A DNA stretch of 64,000 nt from Catenulispora sp. EB89 (GTDB lineage Bacteria; Actinomycetota; Actinomycetes; Streptomycetales; Catenulisporaceae). Positions 17,672 to 26,536 of the stretch are shown in pieces. Numbering within the stretch: position 1 is the stretch's first letter; the number at the start of each line of letters is the position of its first letter. Below the pieces are notes generated by a model. That model was not told the origin of the DNA, did no database searches, and saw nothing but the letters and a program-made list of their open reading frames with translations. The stretch spans positions 248,001 to 312,000 of the forward strand of contig NZ_JBGCCU010000012.1 in the NCBI RefSeq assembly GCF_041261445.1, read 5' to 3'. Position numbers and translations under genes: made by a program.

Positions 17672-18319
17672 TCACAGACGTGCGCCTTGGCGGACCTGGA
17701 TCTCGACACGGTGACGGATGTACTCGTCGGGATGCGCCCGGGCGATCGCCACCGCCGTGTCGACCAGTCCCCGGAGCTCCGGCGGGTAGGACGTGGGATC
17801 GAGCCGCAGGCCGGGCAGGATGCAGCAGCGGACGTCCAGATCCTCGTTACCGACGAACTCCCGCAGCGAAGCCTCACGCCATGCAGCCACGACGTCAGGA
17901 GCCTCGTCCGCCTCAGCCCCCATTCCCGCCGCCGCGGTCCCGACCCGCAGATGCCGCTGCCGGAGCGGGTAGCCCGTCCAGTACCAGGCCCGCGCCGAGC
18001 CGGCTCGCTCCCGATCCGTGCCGGTCTGCAGCGAGGTCAACAAGGCCACCTGGACGCGACGTCGCCCGAAGGCGTTGATCGCCGGCTCGACGAACCAGCG
18101 GTTGTGGCTCGGGTCCGGCTCGTAGACCGCGGCGCCGATCAGCGGCTCGAAGTACTCCTCCGACAGCCCATCCGACCGGCTGATGAAGGCCTTCCGTATC
18201 TCGTTCCGTGCGACGTGCCTCCAACCGGTCGTCTCGGATTTCGGAGGAACCTTGATCTCGAGGAGCCGTATCAACTCCCTCAGGTGTCGCCGAAGAACTC
18301 GTTTCCCATCCTCAGGCAT
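17672..18319 (-). CDS. conserved-looking hypothetical protein, helical
   Basis: The 215-residue soluble protein starts at ATG 18319 with AGGAG nine bases upstream. It has no signal peptide or membrane segment. The composition is rich in Arg, Glu and Ala, with repeated short helices; 'RRVQVALLTSLQTGTDRERA' and 'CCILPGLRLDPTSYPPELRG' suggest HEAT-like or DNA-glycosylase-AlkD-like helical repeats, but this is only an impression. It lies 50 bases downstream of the M3 peptidase gene on the same strand with its own ribosome binding site. I do not recognise the family. Confidence 0.7.
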   Translation of the reverse strand: MPEDGKRVLRRHLRELIRLLEIKVPPKSETTGWRHVARNEIRKAFISRSDGLSEEYFEPLIGAAVYEPDPSHNRWFVEPAINAFGRRRVQVALLTSLQTGTDRERAGSARAWYWTGYPLRQRHLRVGTAAAGMGAEADEAPDVVAAWREASLREFVGNEDLDVRCCILPGLRLDPTSYPPELRGLVDTAVAIARAHPDEYIRHRVEIQVRQGARL

Positions 18320-18369
18320 CGCCGCTTGCTCCTTCGGTCAGCTGTTTCGGTTCCCGACTCGCAGAAGCT

Positions 18370-20367
18370 TCACAGTCCGATGTCGCGCAAGAAAGCATCG
18401 ATCGACGGCTCCCGCCCAAGGAACTCGCGAACCATCGCCTCCCCGTCGACAGTGCCGCCGCGCTCCAAAACAGTGCGGCGGTAGTGCGCGCCGGTCGTCG
18501 GGTCGAGGGGGCCGACTTGCTGGAAGCGGGTGTACATGTCGTCGCCGAGGACTTTTGACCAGAGGTAGCTGTAGTACGCGGCGTCGTAGCCGAACAGGTG
18601 CGTGATGCCCGACTGCAGGTGGGTGCCCTCGACGTACGGCTGGCCGTGCTGCGCGTACACCTCCGCATACGTCGCGGTGCTCGCGCCGTCGTGGTGGCTG
18701 TACTCGGCGGAGTGGTACGTCGCGTCGAGCGTCGCGAAGGCCAGCTGCTCCATCGTCAGCACGCCAGATGCGGCGGTCTTGGCGGCGGCCAGGCCCGCCA
18801 GCAGGTGCGCCGGCATCGGCTCGCCGGTTTGGTGGTGGCGGGCGAAGCTGCCCACGACGCTCGGTTCCCAACACCAGTGCTCCAGCATCTGCGAGGGCGC
18901 CTCCACGAAGTCGATCTCCGTCTCGGCGCCGGAGTACCGCGGGTGTTCGGCGCGGGCGAGGACTTCGTGGAGTACGTGCCCGAACTCGTGGAAGAGCGTG
19001 ACGAGCTCACCGTGCCGCAGGAGCGAAGGCGTGTCGGCACTCGGACGGGTGACGTTGGCCAGCAGCACCGCGACAGGCTGCTGCCACGAGCCGTCCGCCG
19101 ACCGCCGCCCCGGCCGCAGGGCGAGCGCCATCGCGTGCTTGTACTTCTCCGGCCGGGGGAAGAGGTCGAGGTGGAAGCGTGCGAACGGCGCGCCGCCCGC
19201 CGCTTCGCGCACGTCAAACGTGCGCACCTCCGGATGCCACACCGAGGCGTCAGTCACCTCCTCGAACCGAATGCCCAGCACCGCACCGGTCGTCGCGAAC
19301 AACCCCGCCAAGCACGCATCGAGCGGCAGGTACTCCGCGACTTCCGAGTCGTCGAACGCATGGCGCGTCTGCTTGAGCCGACTGATCGCGTAGGGCTGCT
19401 CCCACTGCGTCATCTCCCGCGAACCGCCGGCCTCCGCACTGGCATCGGCCATCTCGGCCAGGTCGGCGGCGGCCTTCGGCGCGATCCGGGCACGCAGATC
19501 GTCTAAGAACGCTGCGACCGTCTCAGGCGTCTTGGCCATCCGCGTCTCAAGGACATACGCGGCCCAACAGGAGTAGCCAAGCATCCCGGCGATCTCGCTG
19601 CGCACCGCGAGGGCACGCTCAAGCCGAGCGACGTTCTCCGCACCGCCCTTGCACAGGTCCTTCTCCAACAGCTCCCGCCGCCGCTCGGCCGACCGCGCCT
19701 CGCACATGAAGGGCCAGAACTCGGGATTGTCCAGCGACACCCGGTAACCGTCCCCGACCCGCTCCAGCCCCTCGACGTACGGCTCCGACAGCCCCGCGAG
19801 CTCATCGCGCCCCACGACGATGCCGTCGCGCCACCCCGCCAACGTCGCCAAGTACCCCGACCCGAGCTCGACCAACTCGTCGAAGAGCCCCCGCAACCGC
19901 TCACGCTCCGCAGCCGGCAACCCGATCCCGCTCCGCCGGTAGTCGCGCTGCACGTCGCGGAGTAGCCGCGCGTCCACCACGCTCAACGCCGCAGCCTGCG
20001 CTCCAGTACCGCCGCCACCGCCACGACCACCGTCACTACCCGTGAACTCGCACACCGCACGGAACACCCGCTCATCGAGCCCGATGCCGACCGCGTGCTT
20101 GTCCAGCCGCTCACCCCACTCCAACGCAGCCTCCCGCAACCCCTTGTCAGGCGACACCTCCGCCAGCACCCCCCACGCCGCCCGCGCCCCCCTCACCACC
20201 GCCCGGGCCTCCTCCACCGCCAACACCGTGTTCGCGAACGTGCGTTCCCCGCCCGGCACCGCGACCAGCGCGCCGATCCGGGCCTCGCACTCCTCGATCG
20301 CCGCACGACAAGCCGCCGCCAGCTCATCGGGCGTGACGTTCGCATAGTCAGGAAGCTCACGGGCCAT
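18370..20367 (-). CDS. M3 family zinc oligopeptidase
   Basis: The 665-residue protein is a cytoplasmic thimet-oligopeptidase/Dcp-type peptidase that degrades short peptides. The zinc site is 'ELVTLFHEFGHVLHEVL' (HEFGH), with the third ligand Glu in 'TEIDFVEAPSQMLEHW', followed by the family's 'YSGAETEID' and 'HLFGYDAAYYSYLWSKVL', which carry the substrate-binding Tyr/His residues. The long helical N-terminal domain is normal. The start is given at ATG 20367 (MARELPDY); an ATG at 20403 would add twelve residues. A Gly-rich insert near residue 130 interrupts the helical domain. It stands alone apart from the small gene downstream. Confidence 0.93.
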   Translation of the reverse strand: MARELPDYANVTPDELAAACRAAIEECEARIGALVAVPGGERTFANTVLAVEEARAVVRGARAAWGVLAEVSPDKGLREAALEWGERLDKHAVGIGLDERVFRAVCEFTGSDGGRGGGGGTGAQAAALSVVDARLLRDVQRDYRRSGIGLPAAERERLRGLFDELVELGSGYLATLAGWRDGIVVGRDELAGLSEPYVEGLERVGDGYRVSLDNPEFWPFMCEARSAERRRELLEKDLCKGGAENVARLERALAVRSEIAGMLGYSCWAAYVLETRMAKTPETVAAFLDDLRARIAPKAAADLAEMADASAEAGGSREMTQWEQPYAISRLKQTRHAFDDSEVAEYLPLDACLAGLFATTGAVLGIRFEEVTDASVWHPEVRTFDVREAAGGAPFARFHLDLFPRPEKYKHAMALALRPGRRSADGSWQQPVAVLLANVTRPSADTPSLLRHGELVTLFHEFGHVLHEVLARAEHPRYSGAETEIDFVEAPSQMLEHWCWEPSVVGSFARHHQTGEPMPAHLLAGLAAAKTAASGVLTMEQLAFATLDATYHSAEYSHHDGASTATYAEVYAQHGQPYVEGTHLQSGITHLFGYDAAYYSYLWSKVLGDDMYTRFQQVGPLDPTTGAHYRRTVLERGGTVDGEAMVREFLGREPSIDAFLRDIGL

Positions 20368-20448
20368 GCGCGAGACCGTAGCCTCGCCGCCAGCGGCAAT
20401 CATCTGATTTACGCGCGCGCCTGGAGGCTAAAGCCCGAAGCCAGGAAC

Positions 20449-20700
20449 TCAGAAGGCCAGCTGCTGCCCACCATCGATGTGGTACGTGACCCCCGTAAGC
20501 AAATCGTCGAACAGCGCTCGGGCCTGATCCACATACATCTCGTAGATCCGTGGATGCGGATCGGACTCTTCGGCCAACCGCTTCGCGGCCGGTTCCAGCA
20601 CCGGAGTCGGCGGAGCGAGCGTAGCCGCGGCTGCGGCGGTTGGGGTTGTGGGTGGGGTTGCGCCCAAGCGCCTCAACTTGCCTGCGCTGGGGCTCGACAT
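20449..20700 (-). CDS. doubtful short ORF with an SDR-like C-terminus
   Basis: This 83-residue frame from ATG 20700 occupies most of a 380-base space between the M3 peptidase and the MOSC fusion gene. Its end reads 'LLTGVTYHIDGGQQLAF', which resembles the last strand of short-chain dehydrogenases (family TGxxxxVDGG), but the rest does not show a Rossmann fold and there is no ribosome binding site. It may be a gene remnant or a chance frame. Outside it the gap (20404-20448 and 20701-20747) holds only the ribosome binding site of the next gene. Confidence 0.3.
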   Translation of the reverse strand: MSSPSAGKLRRLGATPPTTPTAAAAATLAPPTPVLEPAAKRLAEESDPHPRIYEMYVDQARALFDDLLTGVTYHIDGGQQLAF

Positions 20701-20747
20701 AAGCTGAAGCCGGGTCGTGCCGGCGAGCAGGACGGGAGGCGCAGTCC

Positions 20748-22589
20748 GTGGCCACACTGATCTCGGTGAACGTCGGCATGCCCAAGGACGTCGCCTGGCA
20801 CGGCAGCACTCTCCACACCGGCGTCTGGAAGCGGTCCGTCGCCGGGCCGGTGGCCGCGCGGCGCCTCAACCTGGACGGCGACGGTCAGGGCGACCTCGCC
20901 GGGCACGGTGGCGAGCAGCGTGCCGTCCTGGTCTACCAACTGGACTCCTACCGTCACTGGCAGCGGCACCTCAAGCGCGACGACTTCGCCCACGGGCAGT
21001 TCGGTGAGAACTTCACCGTGGAGGGCCTGCCCGACGACGAGGTCTGCGTCGGGGACCGCTACGGGATCGGCGAGGCGGTGTTCGAGGTCACGCAGCCCCG
21101 AGTCACGTGCTACCGCGTCGGGCTGCGGCTCGGAGAACCGCAGATGGCCGCGCTGCTCGTGTCTCACCACCGCCCCGGCTTCTATATGCGGGTGCTGACA
21201 GAGGGGCGGGTGCAGGCCGGCGACGACATCGTGAAGCTCGCCTCGGGCCCGGAGGCGATGACCGTCGCAGAGATCGACGCGCTGCTCTACCTGCCCGGTC
21301 ACGCCAAGGAGAGCCTGGAGCGTGCGCTGCGCATCCCCGCGCTGAGCCCGGGGTGGCAGGGCAGCTTCCAGGCCATGCTCGCCGACGCCGACAGCGGCTC
21401 CGACAGCAGCTCCGGCGGCGGCTCGGGCAGCGGCTCGGGAATCCCAACCGGTAACAGCGGTCTGACAACCCCCTCCCCACCACCAGCCTGGCCAGGATTC
21501 GCACCCCAACAAATCATCGACATCGAACCGGAGACCCCGGGCATCTTCTCCCTCACCCTCGCCGCGCTCGATCGCAAACCGCTGCCGCCCGCCCTACCAG
21601 GCCAGTACATAGCGATCCGCCTGCAACCGGACCAGCACGATCCGCCGGTCATCCGCAACTACTCGCTGTCCGGGCAGCCAGGCGCCGAGACATACCGCAT
21701 CAGCGTCAAACAGGAACCGCACGGCGCCGCCAGCACATATCTGCATCAGCGAGTGAAAGTCGGCGACGTCCTCGACGTCGCCGCACCTCGCGGCACGTTC
21801 CTGTTGAAGGACGCTGACACGCCGGTCCTCCTGCTGTCCGCCGGCGTCGGCGCCACCCCGGTCCTGGCGATGCTCAAGGCCCTGGCCGCACGGCGCTCGC
21901 CGCGGACCGTTTGGTGGCTGCACGCGGCACGGGACGGCGCGCACCATCCGTTCGCCGATGAGGTCCGCGCCCTGCTCGGCCAGCTGCCCGCCGGCCGGTC
22001 GTTCGTCGCCTACAGCGCTCCGCGCCCCACCGATCGCCTCGGCGTCGACTACGTCTTCGCCGGCCGATTCGGTCCGGAACGGATCAGCGAACTGAAGCCG
22101 CCTCAGGATGCTGATGCATACCTCTGCGGCCCGGACGCCTTCATGAAAGACATGACCACCGCGCTGCTAGCCTGCGGCCTGTCAGCCGCGCGGATCCACA
22201 CCGAGATCTTCGGCGCCACATCCGCCGTCACCCCCGGCGTGGCGACCGGACCGACTCGGGCGCCGCACCAGCCGTCCCGGATCCCCGACGCGGGGCCGGG
22301 ACCGGGATCAGAGTCGGGACCGGGGCCCACCCCAAGACCGACCGTATCCTTCGCACGCAGCGGCCTGACAGTCCCCTGGCACCCCGGCTACGGCACCCTC
22401 CTCGACCTCGCAGAAGCCTGCGACGTCCCGGTCCGCTGGTCCTGCCGCACCGGCGTCTGCCACACCTGCGAGACGGCGCTCGTCACGGGCCGCGTCGACT
22501 ACGCGCCCGAACCTCTGGAGCCGCCGGCCCGGGGGAGCGTGCTCATCTGCTGCTCGACGCCCCCCGACGACGTCGTTCTCGACATGTGA
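20748..22589 (+). CDS. MOSC domain fused to FAD/NAD reductase and 2Fe-2S ferredoxin
   Basis: The 613-residue protein starts at GTG 20748 with GGGAGG eight bases upstream. Residues 1-215 are a YiiM-type MOSC domain with 'DLAGHGGEQRAVLVYQLDSY', 'FGENFTVEGL' and the proposed molybdenum ligand Cys121 in 'QPRVTCYRVGLRLG'. A Ser/Gly linker leads to a ferredoxin-reductase module (about 245-490: FAD motif 'VIRNYSLSG', NAD motif 'LLLSAGVGATPVLAML', 'AYLCGPDAFM'). A Gly/Pro linker then leads to a plant-type [2Fe-2S] domain ('WSCRTGVCHTCETAL' plus a final Cys). This would let one polypeptide pass electrons from NAD(P)H to a molybdenum cofactor, plausibly to reduce N-hydroxylated bases or amines as YiiM and YcbX do. 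The substrate is inferred. Confidence 0.9.
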   Translation: MATLISVNVGMPKDVAWHGSTLHTGVWKRSVAGPVAARRLNLDGDGQGDLAGHGGEQRAVLVYQLDSYRHWQRHLKRDDFAHGQFGENFTVEGLPDDEVCVGDRYGIGEAVFEVTQPRVTCYRVGLRLGEPQMAALLVSHHRPGFYMRVLTEGRVQAGDDIVKLASGPEAMTVAEIDALLYLPGHAKESLERALRIPALSPGWQGSFQAMLADADSGSDSSSGGGSGSGSGIPTGNSGLTTPSPPPAWPGFAPQQIIDIEPETPGIFSLTLAALDRKPLPPALPGQYIAIRLQPDQHDPPVIRNYSLSGQPGAETYRISVKQEPHGAASTYLHQRVKVGDVLDVAAPRGTFLLKDADTPVLLLSAGVGATPVLAMLKALAARRSPRTVWWLHAARDGAHHPFADEVRALLGQLPAGRSFVAYSAPRPTDRLGVDYVFAGRFGPERISELKPPQDADAYLCGPDAFMKDMTTALLACGLSAARIHTEIFGATSAVTPGVATGPTRAPHQPSRIPDAGPGPGSESGPGPTPRPTVSFARSGLTVPWHPGYGTLLDLAEACDVPVRWSCRTGVCHTCETALVTGRVDYAPEPLEPPARGSVLICCSTPPDDVVLDM

Positions 22590-22659
22590 GCCGATGCCAT
22601 GCCATGCAATGCCCGGCGCGGCCCGGCCCGGCGCGAACCGGGCCGGCGTGCGCGATTTC

Positions 22660-23067
22660 TCAGAGCCCTGCTTCGAGCAGCGCCTGGATCGCCTTCGTCC
22701 GCTCCTCGACGTGGTGGGTGTTGACGTCCGACTGGTGGTCGAGGGTCAGCACGCCGTCGGCGAAAGTGAACCCGGACGGGCTGAAGTACTCGCCGGTGTT
22801 CCGCAGGACGACCTTCGACACGCCCTCGCGCAGCGCGTCCTTGCCCATGTCGTCCGCGCCGATCGCGCCGAACGCGTCCAGCAGCGGCTGGAAGAACACC
22901 GCGGGGAAGTCCTCGGCGTACCGGTCGGAGCGGTCCACGACGGCCAGCTCGTCCCAGGACGCCTCGATCGGCACGTCGAAGCCGGCCGCCTCGTCGATGC
23001 GGGCCTTCCAGCCCGGGTAGTCCTCGTTCTTGAAGCGCTCGACGCTGCGGCGTTCTGCCAGACCCAT
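22660..23067 (-). CDS. conserved actinobacterial hypothetical protein
   Basis: The 135-residue soluble protein starts at ATG 23067 with GGAGG five bases upstream. It opens 'MGLAERRSVERFKNEDYPGW' and contains 'DDMGKDALREGVSKVVLRN' and a C-terminal 'VEERTKAIQALLEAGL'. I believe it belongs to a small family without known function found in actinobacteria and some other bacteria, but cannot name it. It lies downstream of the LAL regulator, separated by 187 bases that include a four-copy 12-bp repeat, which may be part of its promoter. Confidence 0.75.
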   Translation of the reverse strand: MGLAERRSVERFKNEDYPGWKARIDEAAGFDVPIEASWDELAVVDRSDRYAEDFPAVFFQPLLDAFGAIGADDMGKDALREGVSKVVLRNTGEYFSPSGFTFADGVLTLDHQSDVNTHHVEERTKAIQALLEAGL

Positions 23068-23182
23068 GGGGACCTCCGAAATGTGTGTGGTGCTGTGGTT
23101 TGAGAGATTTGAAGGAAACGCGTTGTGATCCGGAACGTCCCCGAGTTTCGCGGGGCTCCCGGCCGCCTCGCATCGGCGAAAC

Positions 23183-23230
23183 CACGTAGCCGGCCACGTA
23201 ACAGGCCACGTAACCGGCCACGTAGCAGCG
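23183..23230. repeat. four tandem 12-bp repeats, unit CACGTA(G/A)C(C/A)GGC
   Basis: Units run 23183-23194, 23195-23206, 23207-23218 and 23219-23230. The first three agree at ten of twelve positions (units 1 and 3 differ at one); the last drifts after the CACGTAGC core. Each unit holds CACGTA, itself close to the CACGTG palindrome. The array lies between the LAL regulator's stop (23255) and the start of the gene at 22660-23067, in that gene's upstream region. It could be an operator array, but no matching regulator can be named. Confidence 0.75.
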
Positions 23231-23254
23231 GTCTCGGTACGTGCGGGAACGCGG

Positions 23255-26080
23255 CTACGCGCGCCGGGCGTCCATGACCGCGCGCGTCAGGGCGGCACGG
23301 TTGGGCACATCGAGCTTGCGGTAGATCTGGCGCAGGTGCGACTCCACGGTCCGCACACTCAAGAACAGCATCTCGGCGATCGCGGGGTTGGTCATACCCG
23401 TGCTGACCAGGTCGGCGATCTCGCGCTCGCGTATCGACAGCGATGCCGCCGCCGACCGTGGATCAGGCCACTGATCTGCCCCTGAGCCCGACCGCTGATC
23501 TGACCGCTGATCTGACCGCTGATCTGACCGCTGATCCGGCCGTAGATCCGACCGCTGATCCGATCCCGCCTCCGCCGCAGCGGCCAAACGCGACCGGCAA
23601 AGAGCGACCCGCGCCATCAACCGCGCCGAACCGCACTGCTCGGCCAGCAACCCGACGCGGTCCAGCCAGCCCGGCACGAGCTGCGCCTGCCCGGCCCGCA
23701 GCGCGAACTCGGTCGCCGCCAGCAGCGTGCGGCACACCTCGATCCGCTCCCCGCGCGCCGTGAACTCCGTGACCGCCTCCTGCGCGGACTTCAGCGCCGC
23801 GTCGTCGTCCCCGAGCGCGGCGTTCGCCCACATCCCGGCCCGGAGCGCGAAGGCCCGCAGCGTCGGCGGCCGCTGCGGGGCCCGCTCGGCCAGCGTGGCC
23901 CACCGGTCGGCGTCCGTGCTGTCGCCCACGGCCAGGGCGATCTCGGCCAGGGTGTCGCACCAGCGCGGGCGGCGCCACGGGCTGATCCCCGACAGGTCCT
24001 CGCCGGCGACCTCCAGCAGCAGCGAGCGGGCGCGCAGCGGATCGCCGGCGAACAGGACGAGTTCGGCGTGGAAGCAGCGCACCGCCATCGCCCAGCTGGT
24101 GGACGAGTCGCTGGCGACGGCGAGCGCGCGGTCCAGCTCGACCCGCATCAGCTCGGCGTCGCCGGGTTCGTCGCGCCAGTACAGCGCGGCGGCGCGCAGA
24201 TTCGCGGCGACCGCCTCCTCGGAAGGGTTGAGGCCGTGCTCGCCGAGTTCGGTGAGCCGCCGGGCGACGCGGTCCAGGGTGGCCAGGGTCGGGCGCAGTT
24301 TGCCGAGCCGGCATTGCGCGTTGGCCAGGACGGTCAGCAGCGAGCCGTCGAGGTAGCTCTGGCCGGTGCGGCGGCCCAGGGCCTCGGCGCGGGCCAGGTG
24401 GCGCTCGGAGTCGGTGAGACGGCCGAGCAGCCCCTCGGTCATGCCCAGTTGCAGCGGCGCGGCCAGGTTCGTCAGCAGGGTGGTGTCGGCGGCGGCGTCG
24501 ATGAGTTCGGCCGCCCTCGCGGCGCGGGCCAGGGCGGTGCTCTCGTCGTCGGTGAACAGGTGGCCCAGGGCCGACTGCGCCAGGGCGTGCGCCTCGCCGA
24601 CGCGGTCGCCGTGCCGGGCGGCGATGGCCGCGGCCGTCTCGGCGTGCAGGCGGGAGGTCTCGTAGTCCTGGACGTCGTACGCGGCGTCGGCCAGTTCGGT
24701 GTGCAGGGCGGCGGCGGTCGCCGAGTCGGTTTCGGCCAGCGCGGTCAGCGCGGCCAGGCCGGAGCGGGCCAAGGCCCCGGACTCGAAGTGCCGGCCGAGG
24801 CGGCGCTCGATGCGGATGGAGTCCAGTGCGGCACCGCCCGGACGGTCCTCCGGTCCGGCTGAGCGGAGCGTGTCGAGCAGGGCGCGGCCTTCGGCGAACT
24901 CGCCGGACAGGACGCGGGCTCGGGCGAGGAGGACGTGGACTTCGTGTGCGTGGTCGTGCCCGTCGTGTTCTTCGCGCCCTTCATACTCTCCACCCCCTTC
25001 GCGCAGCAGCGGCACGGCGGCCTGGAGATATTCGACCGCTGCGGCGGGGGAGTTGTAGAGCGTTCCGCGAGCGGCGGCGATCAGAGTCGTCAGATGCTCA
25101 GGGTTCTGCGGATCGGCGGCTCGGATGACGTGTCGCGCGCGCTGCGCGATCGGTGCGCCGGCCCGGGCGAGCACATCGGTCGCGCGGCGGTGCAGGGCGA
25201 AGCGCAGGCTCGGCTCCAGCCGCTCGTAGACGGCTTCGCCGACGGCCCGATGCCGGAGCGCCAGCTGGGATCCGCGCTCGGCGGGGCGTATCAGGTCGAC
25301 GCCGGTGAGCTGGTCGAGCGCACGCACGGCTGCGGGCTCGTCGAGCCCGGCGACCTCGGCCAGCAGCGTGACGTGGAACGGTTCGCCGAGCACCGCCGCA
25401 GCCCGCGCCGCGGCCAGCGCCTCGGGGTCCAGACCGGCGAGCTCCGCGAAGATCGAGGCACCGGCCTCGGCGGTGGAGCCGGTGTCCCGCAGTGCGCTCA
25501 GTACCTTGATGTACTGCGGGTTTCCGGCGGCCTCGCGGTGGATCTCGTCGGCGTCGCGGCGGCCGCCGAGCAGGACCGCGGTCTGGTCGCGGGTGAGCGG
25601 ATCGAGCGGTGCGAGGCGGAGCGGGCCGGTCGAGGCGTCGGCGAGCGCGGCGGCGAGGCTCGGTGCGAGCTGTCGCCGTCGGTACGCCAGAAGGCACAAC
25701 ACCGGGCCGTTCGCCGTGCGGCGCAACAGCTGCGCGAGCAGGCCCAGGGCCGGGCCCGCCTCGTCGGCACCGATCAGGTGCAGGTCGTCGACCGTCACCA
25801 GAACCGGTTTGCCGGCGGCCTCGTGGGCGCAGACGGCATCGACGACCTGTGCGCAGGCTTCAGCTATATTAGGGCTCTGCGTTACCTCGGCACCGCGGGT
25901 GGCGACCACCGCGACACCTTCCGCGCGCGCCGTGTTCGCCGCCGTCCACAACAGCGCGCTCTTCCCGATGCCCGGGTCCCCGGCCAGAGCCACGGCGGAT
26001 CCCGAGCCGGCCTGGAGCGCGTCGAGGGCCGATCGCAGTGTGTGCAGGTGGCACTCGCGCCCGATGAGAGTGTCGACCAC
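23255..26080 (-). CDS. LAL-type LuxR regulator (AAA ATPase, TPR-like, LuxR HTH)
   Basis: The 941-residue protein starts at GTG 26080. Walker A is 'GDPGIGKS' at 34-41 and Walker B is in 'PVLVTVDDLHLIGADEAG'. A long helical TPR-like region follows (about 330-850), and a LuxR-type helix-turn-helix ends the protein ('LSIREREIADLVSTGMTNPA', 'MLFLSVRTVESHLRQIY'). Such LAL (MalT-like) regulators act as ATP-dependent transcription activators, often of antibiotic or sugar genes. Just before the HTH is a Ser-Asp-Gln-Arg repeat, about eight imperfect copies, encoded by a 12-bp tandem repeat (about 23480-23565), which forms a flexible or variable linker. No clear target gene is near. Confidence 0.92.
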   Translation of the reverse strand: MVDTLIGRECHLHTLRSALDALQAGSGSAVALAGDPGIGKSALLWTAANTARAEGVAVVATRGAEVTQSPNIAEACAQVVDAVCAHEAAGKPVLVTVDDLHLIGADEAGPALGLLAQLLRRTANGPVLCLLAYRRRQLAPSLAAALADASTGPLRLAPLDPLTRDQTAVLLGGRRDADEIHREAAGNPQYIKVLSALRDTGSTAEAGASIFAELAGLDPEALAAARAAAVLGEPFHVTLLAEVAGLDEPAAVRALDQLTGVDLIRPAERGSQLALRHRAVGEAVYERLEPSLRFALHRRATDVLARAGAPIAQRARHVIRAADPQNPEHLTTLIAAARGTLYNSPAAAVEYLQAAVPLLREGGGEYEGREEHDGHDHAHEVHVLLARARVLSGEFAEGRALLDTLRSAGPEDRPGGAALDSIRIERRLGRHFESGALARSGLAALTALAETDSATAAALHTELADAAYDVQDYETSRLHAETAAAIAARHGDRVGEAHALAQSALGHLFTDDESTALARAARAAELIDAAADTTLLTNLAAPLQLGMTEGLLGRLTDSERHLARAEALGRRTGQSYLDGSLLTVLANAQCRLGKLRPTLATLDRVARRLTELGEHGLNPSEEAVAANLRAAALYWRDEPGDAELMRVELDRALAVASDSSTSWAMAVRCFHAELVLFAGDPLRARSLLLEVAGEDLSGISPWRRPRWCDTLAEIALAVGDSTDADRWATLAERAPQRPPTLRAFALRAGMWANAALGDDDAALKSAQEAVTEFTARGERIEVCRTLLAATEFALRAGQAQLVPGWLDRVGLLAEQCGSARLMARVALCRSRLAAAAEAGSDQRSDLRPDQRSDQRSDQRSDQRSGSGADQWPDPRSAAASLSIREREIADLVSTGMTNPAIAEMLFLSVRTVESHLRQIYRKLDVPNRAALTRAVMDARRA

Positions 26081-26536
26081 GCGCTGAGCTTACGGCTTGG
26101 ACGGCTGCGGCGGTCCCGGACGCGCCTATTACTGTCCGTCATCGTGCGGCGCCTTTGCGAAGCTTTTGCCAACCGGCAGGCTGACGAAGGTCACAGGGAC
26201 TTGCTACGTTTCCTCTCTAGTACGAGCCTCCGTAGTTGATCGGCACCGGACCGCAGCCGGCCGTCGCGTCGCACGAGGGGCACCGGGTCGCGCCGCGTCG
26301 GCGTGCCCGTCATCACCTGGATCCGCTGCTCTGGCATCTTCCCTCAGCAGTCACTTCCCAGGTCCCGCATGTCCTTCTGGCTTCATCGCGCCCAGGCGCG
26401 GCCGGGACCGTGCGCCGACTTGGGGCTGTGATGTCAAGAGTTGGTCAAAATCCTGATGGCGAGCACCTGCGGGCCGCGCTGCCGGGCCGGCGTATGAGAC
26501 ATGCCACCGTCACGCAAGCAAGCAAGGAGTTCCCTC
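26081..26536. other. 456-base intergenic region between divergent genes
   Basis: This region separates the LAL regulator (minus) from the secreted peptidase (plus) and must hold both promoters. It includes a less GC-rich stretch (about 26120-26240) and the ribosome binding site AAGGAG at 26524-26529. The length of the peptidase leader would allow a regulatory RNA element; I looked for the known actinobacterial ydaO-type consensus and did not recognise one. No convincing gene was found in it. Confidence 0.5.

Noticed and set aside
22499-23221. A 240-codon minus-strand frame starting in the 12-bp repeats.
   Set aside because: It runs out of frame through the gene at 22660-23067, which has a good ribosome binding site and family-like sequence.
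23183-23230. Possible CRISPR array.
   Set aside because: The units are contiguous 12-bp repeats with no spacers, and no cas gene is near.
26081-26536. A riboswitch (ydaO/c-di-AMP type) before the secreted peptidase.
   Set aside because: The long leader invites it, but I could not recognise the conserved core or a terminator/antiterminator pair. A covariance-model search would decide.
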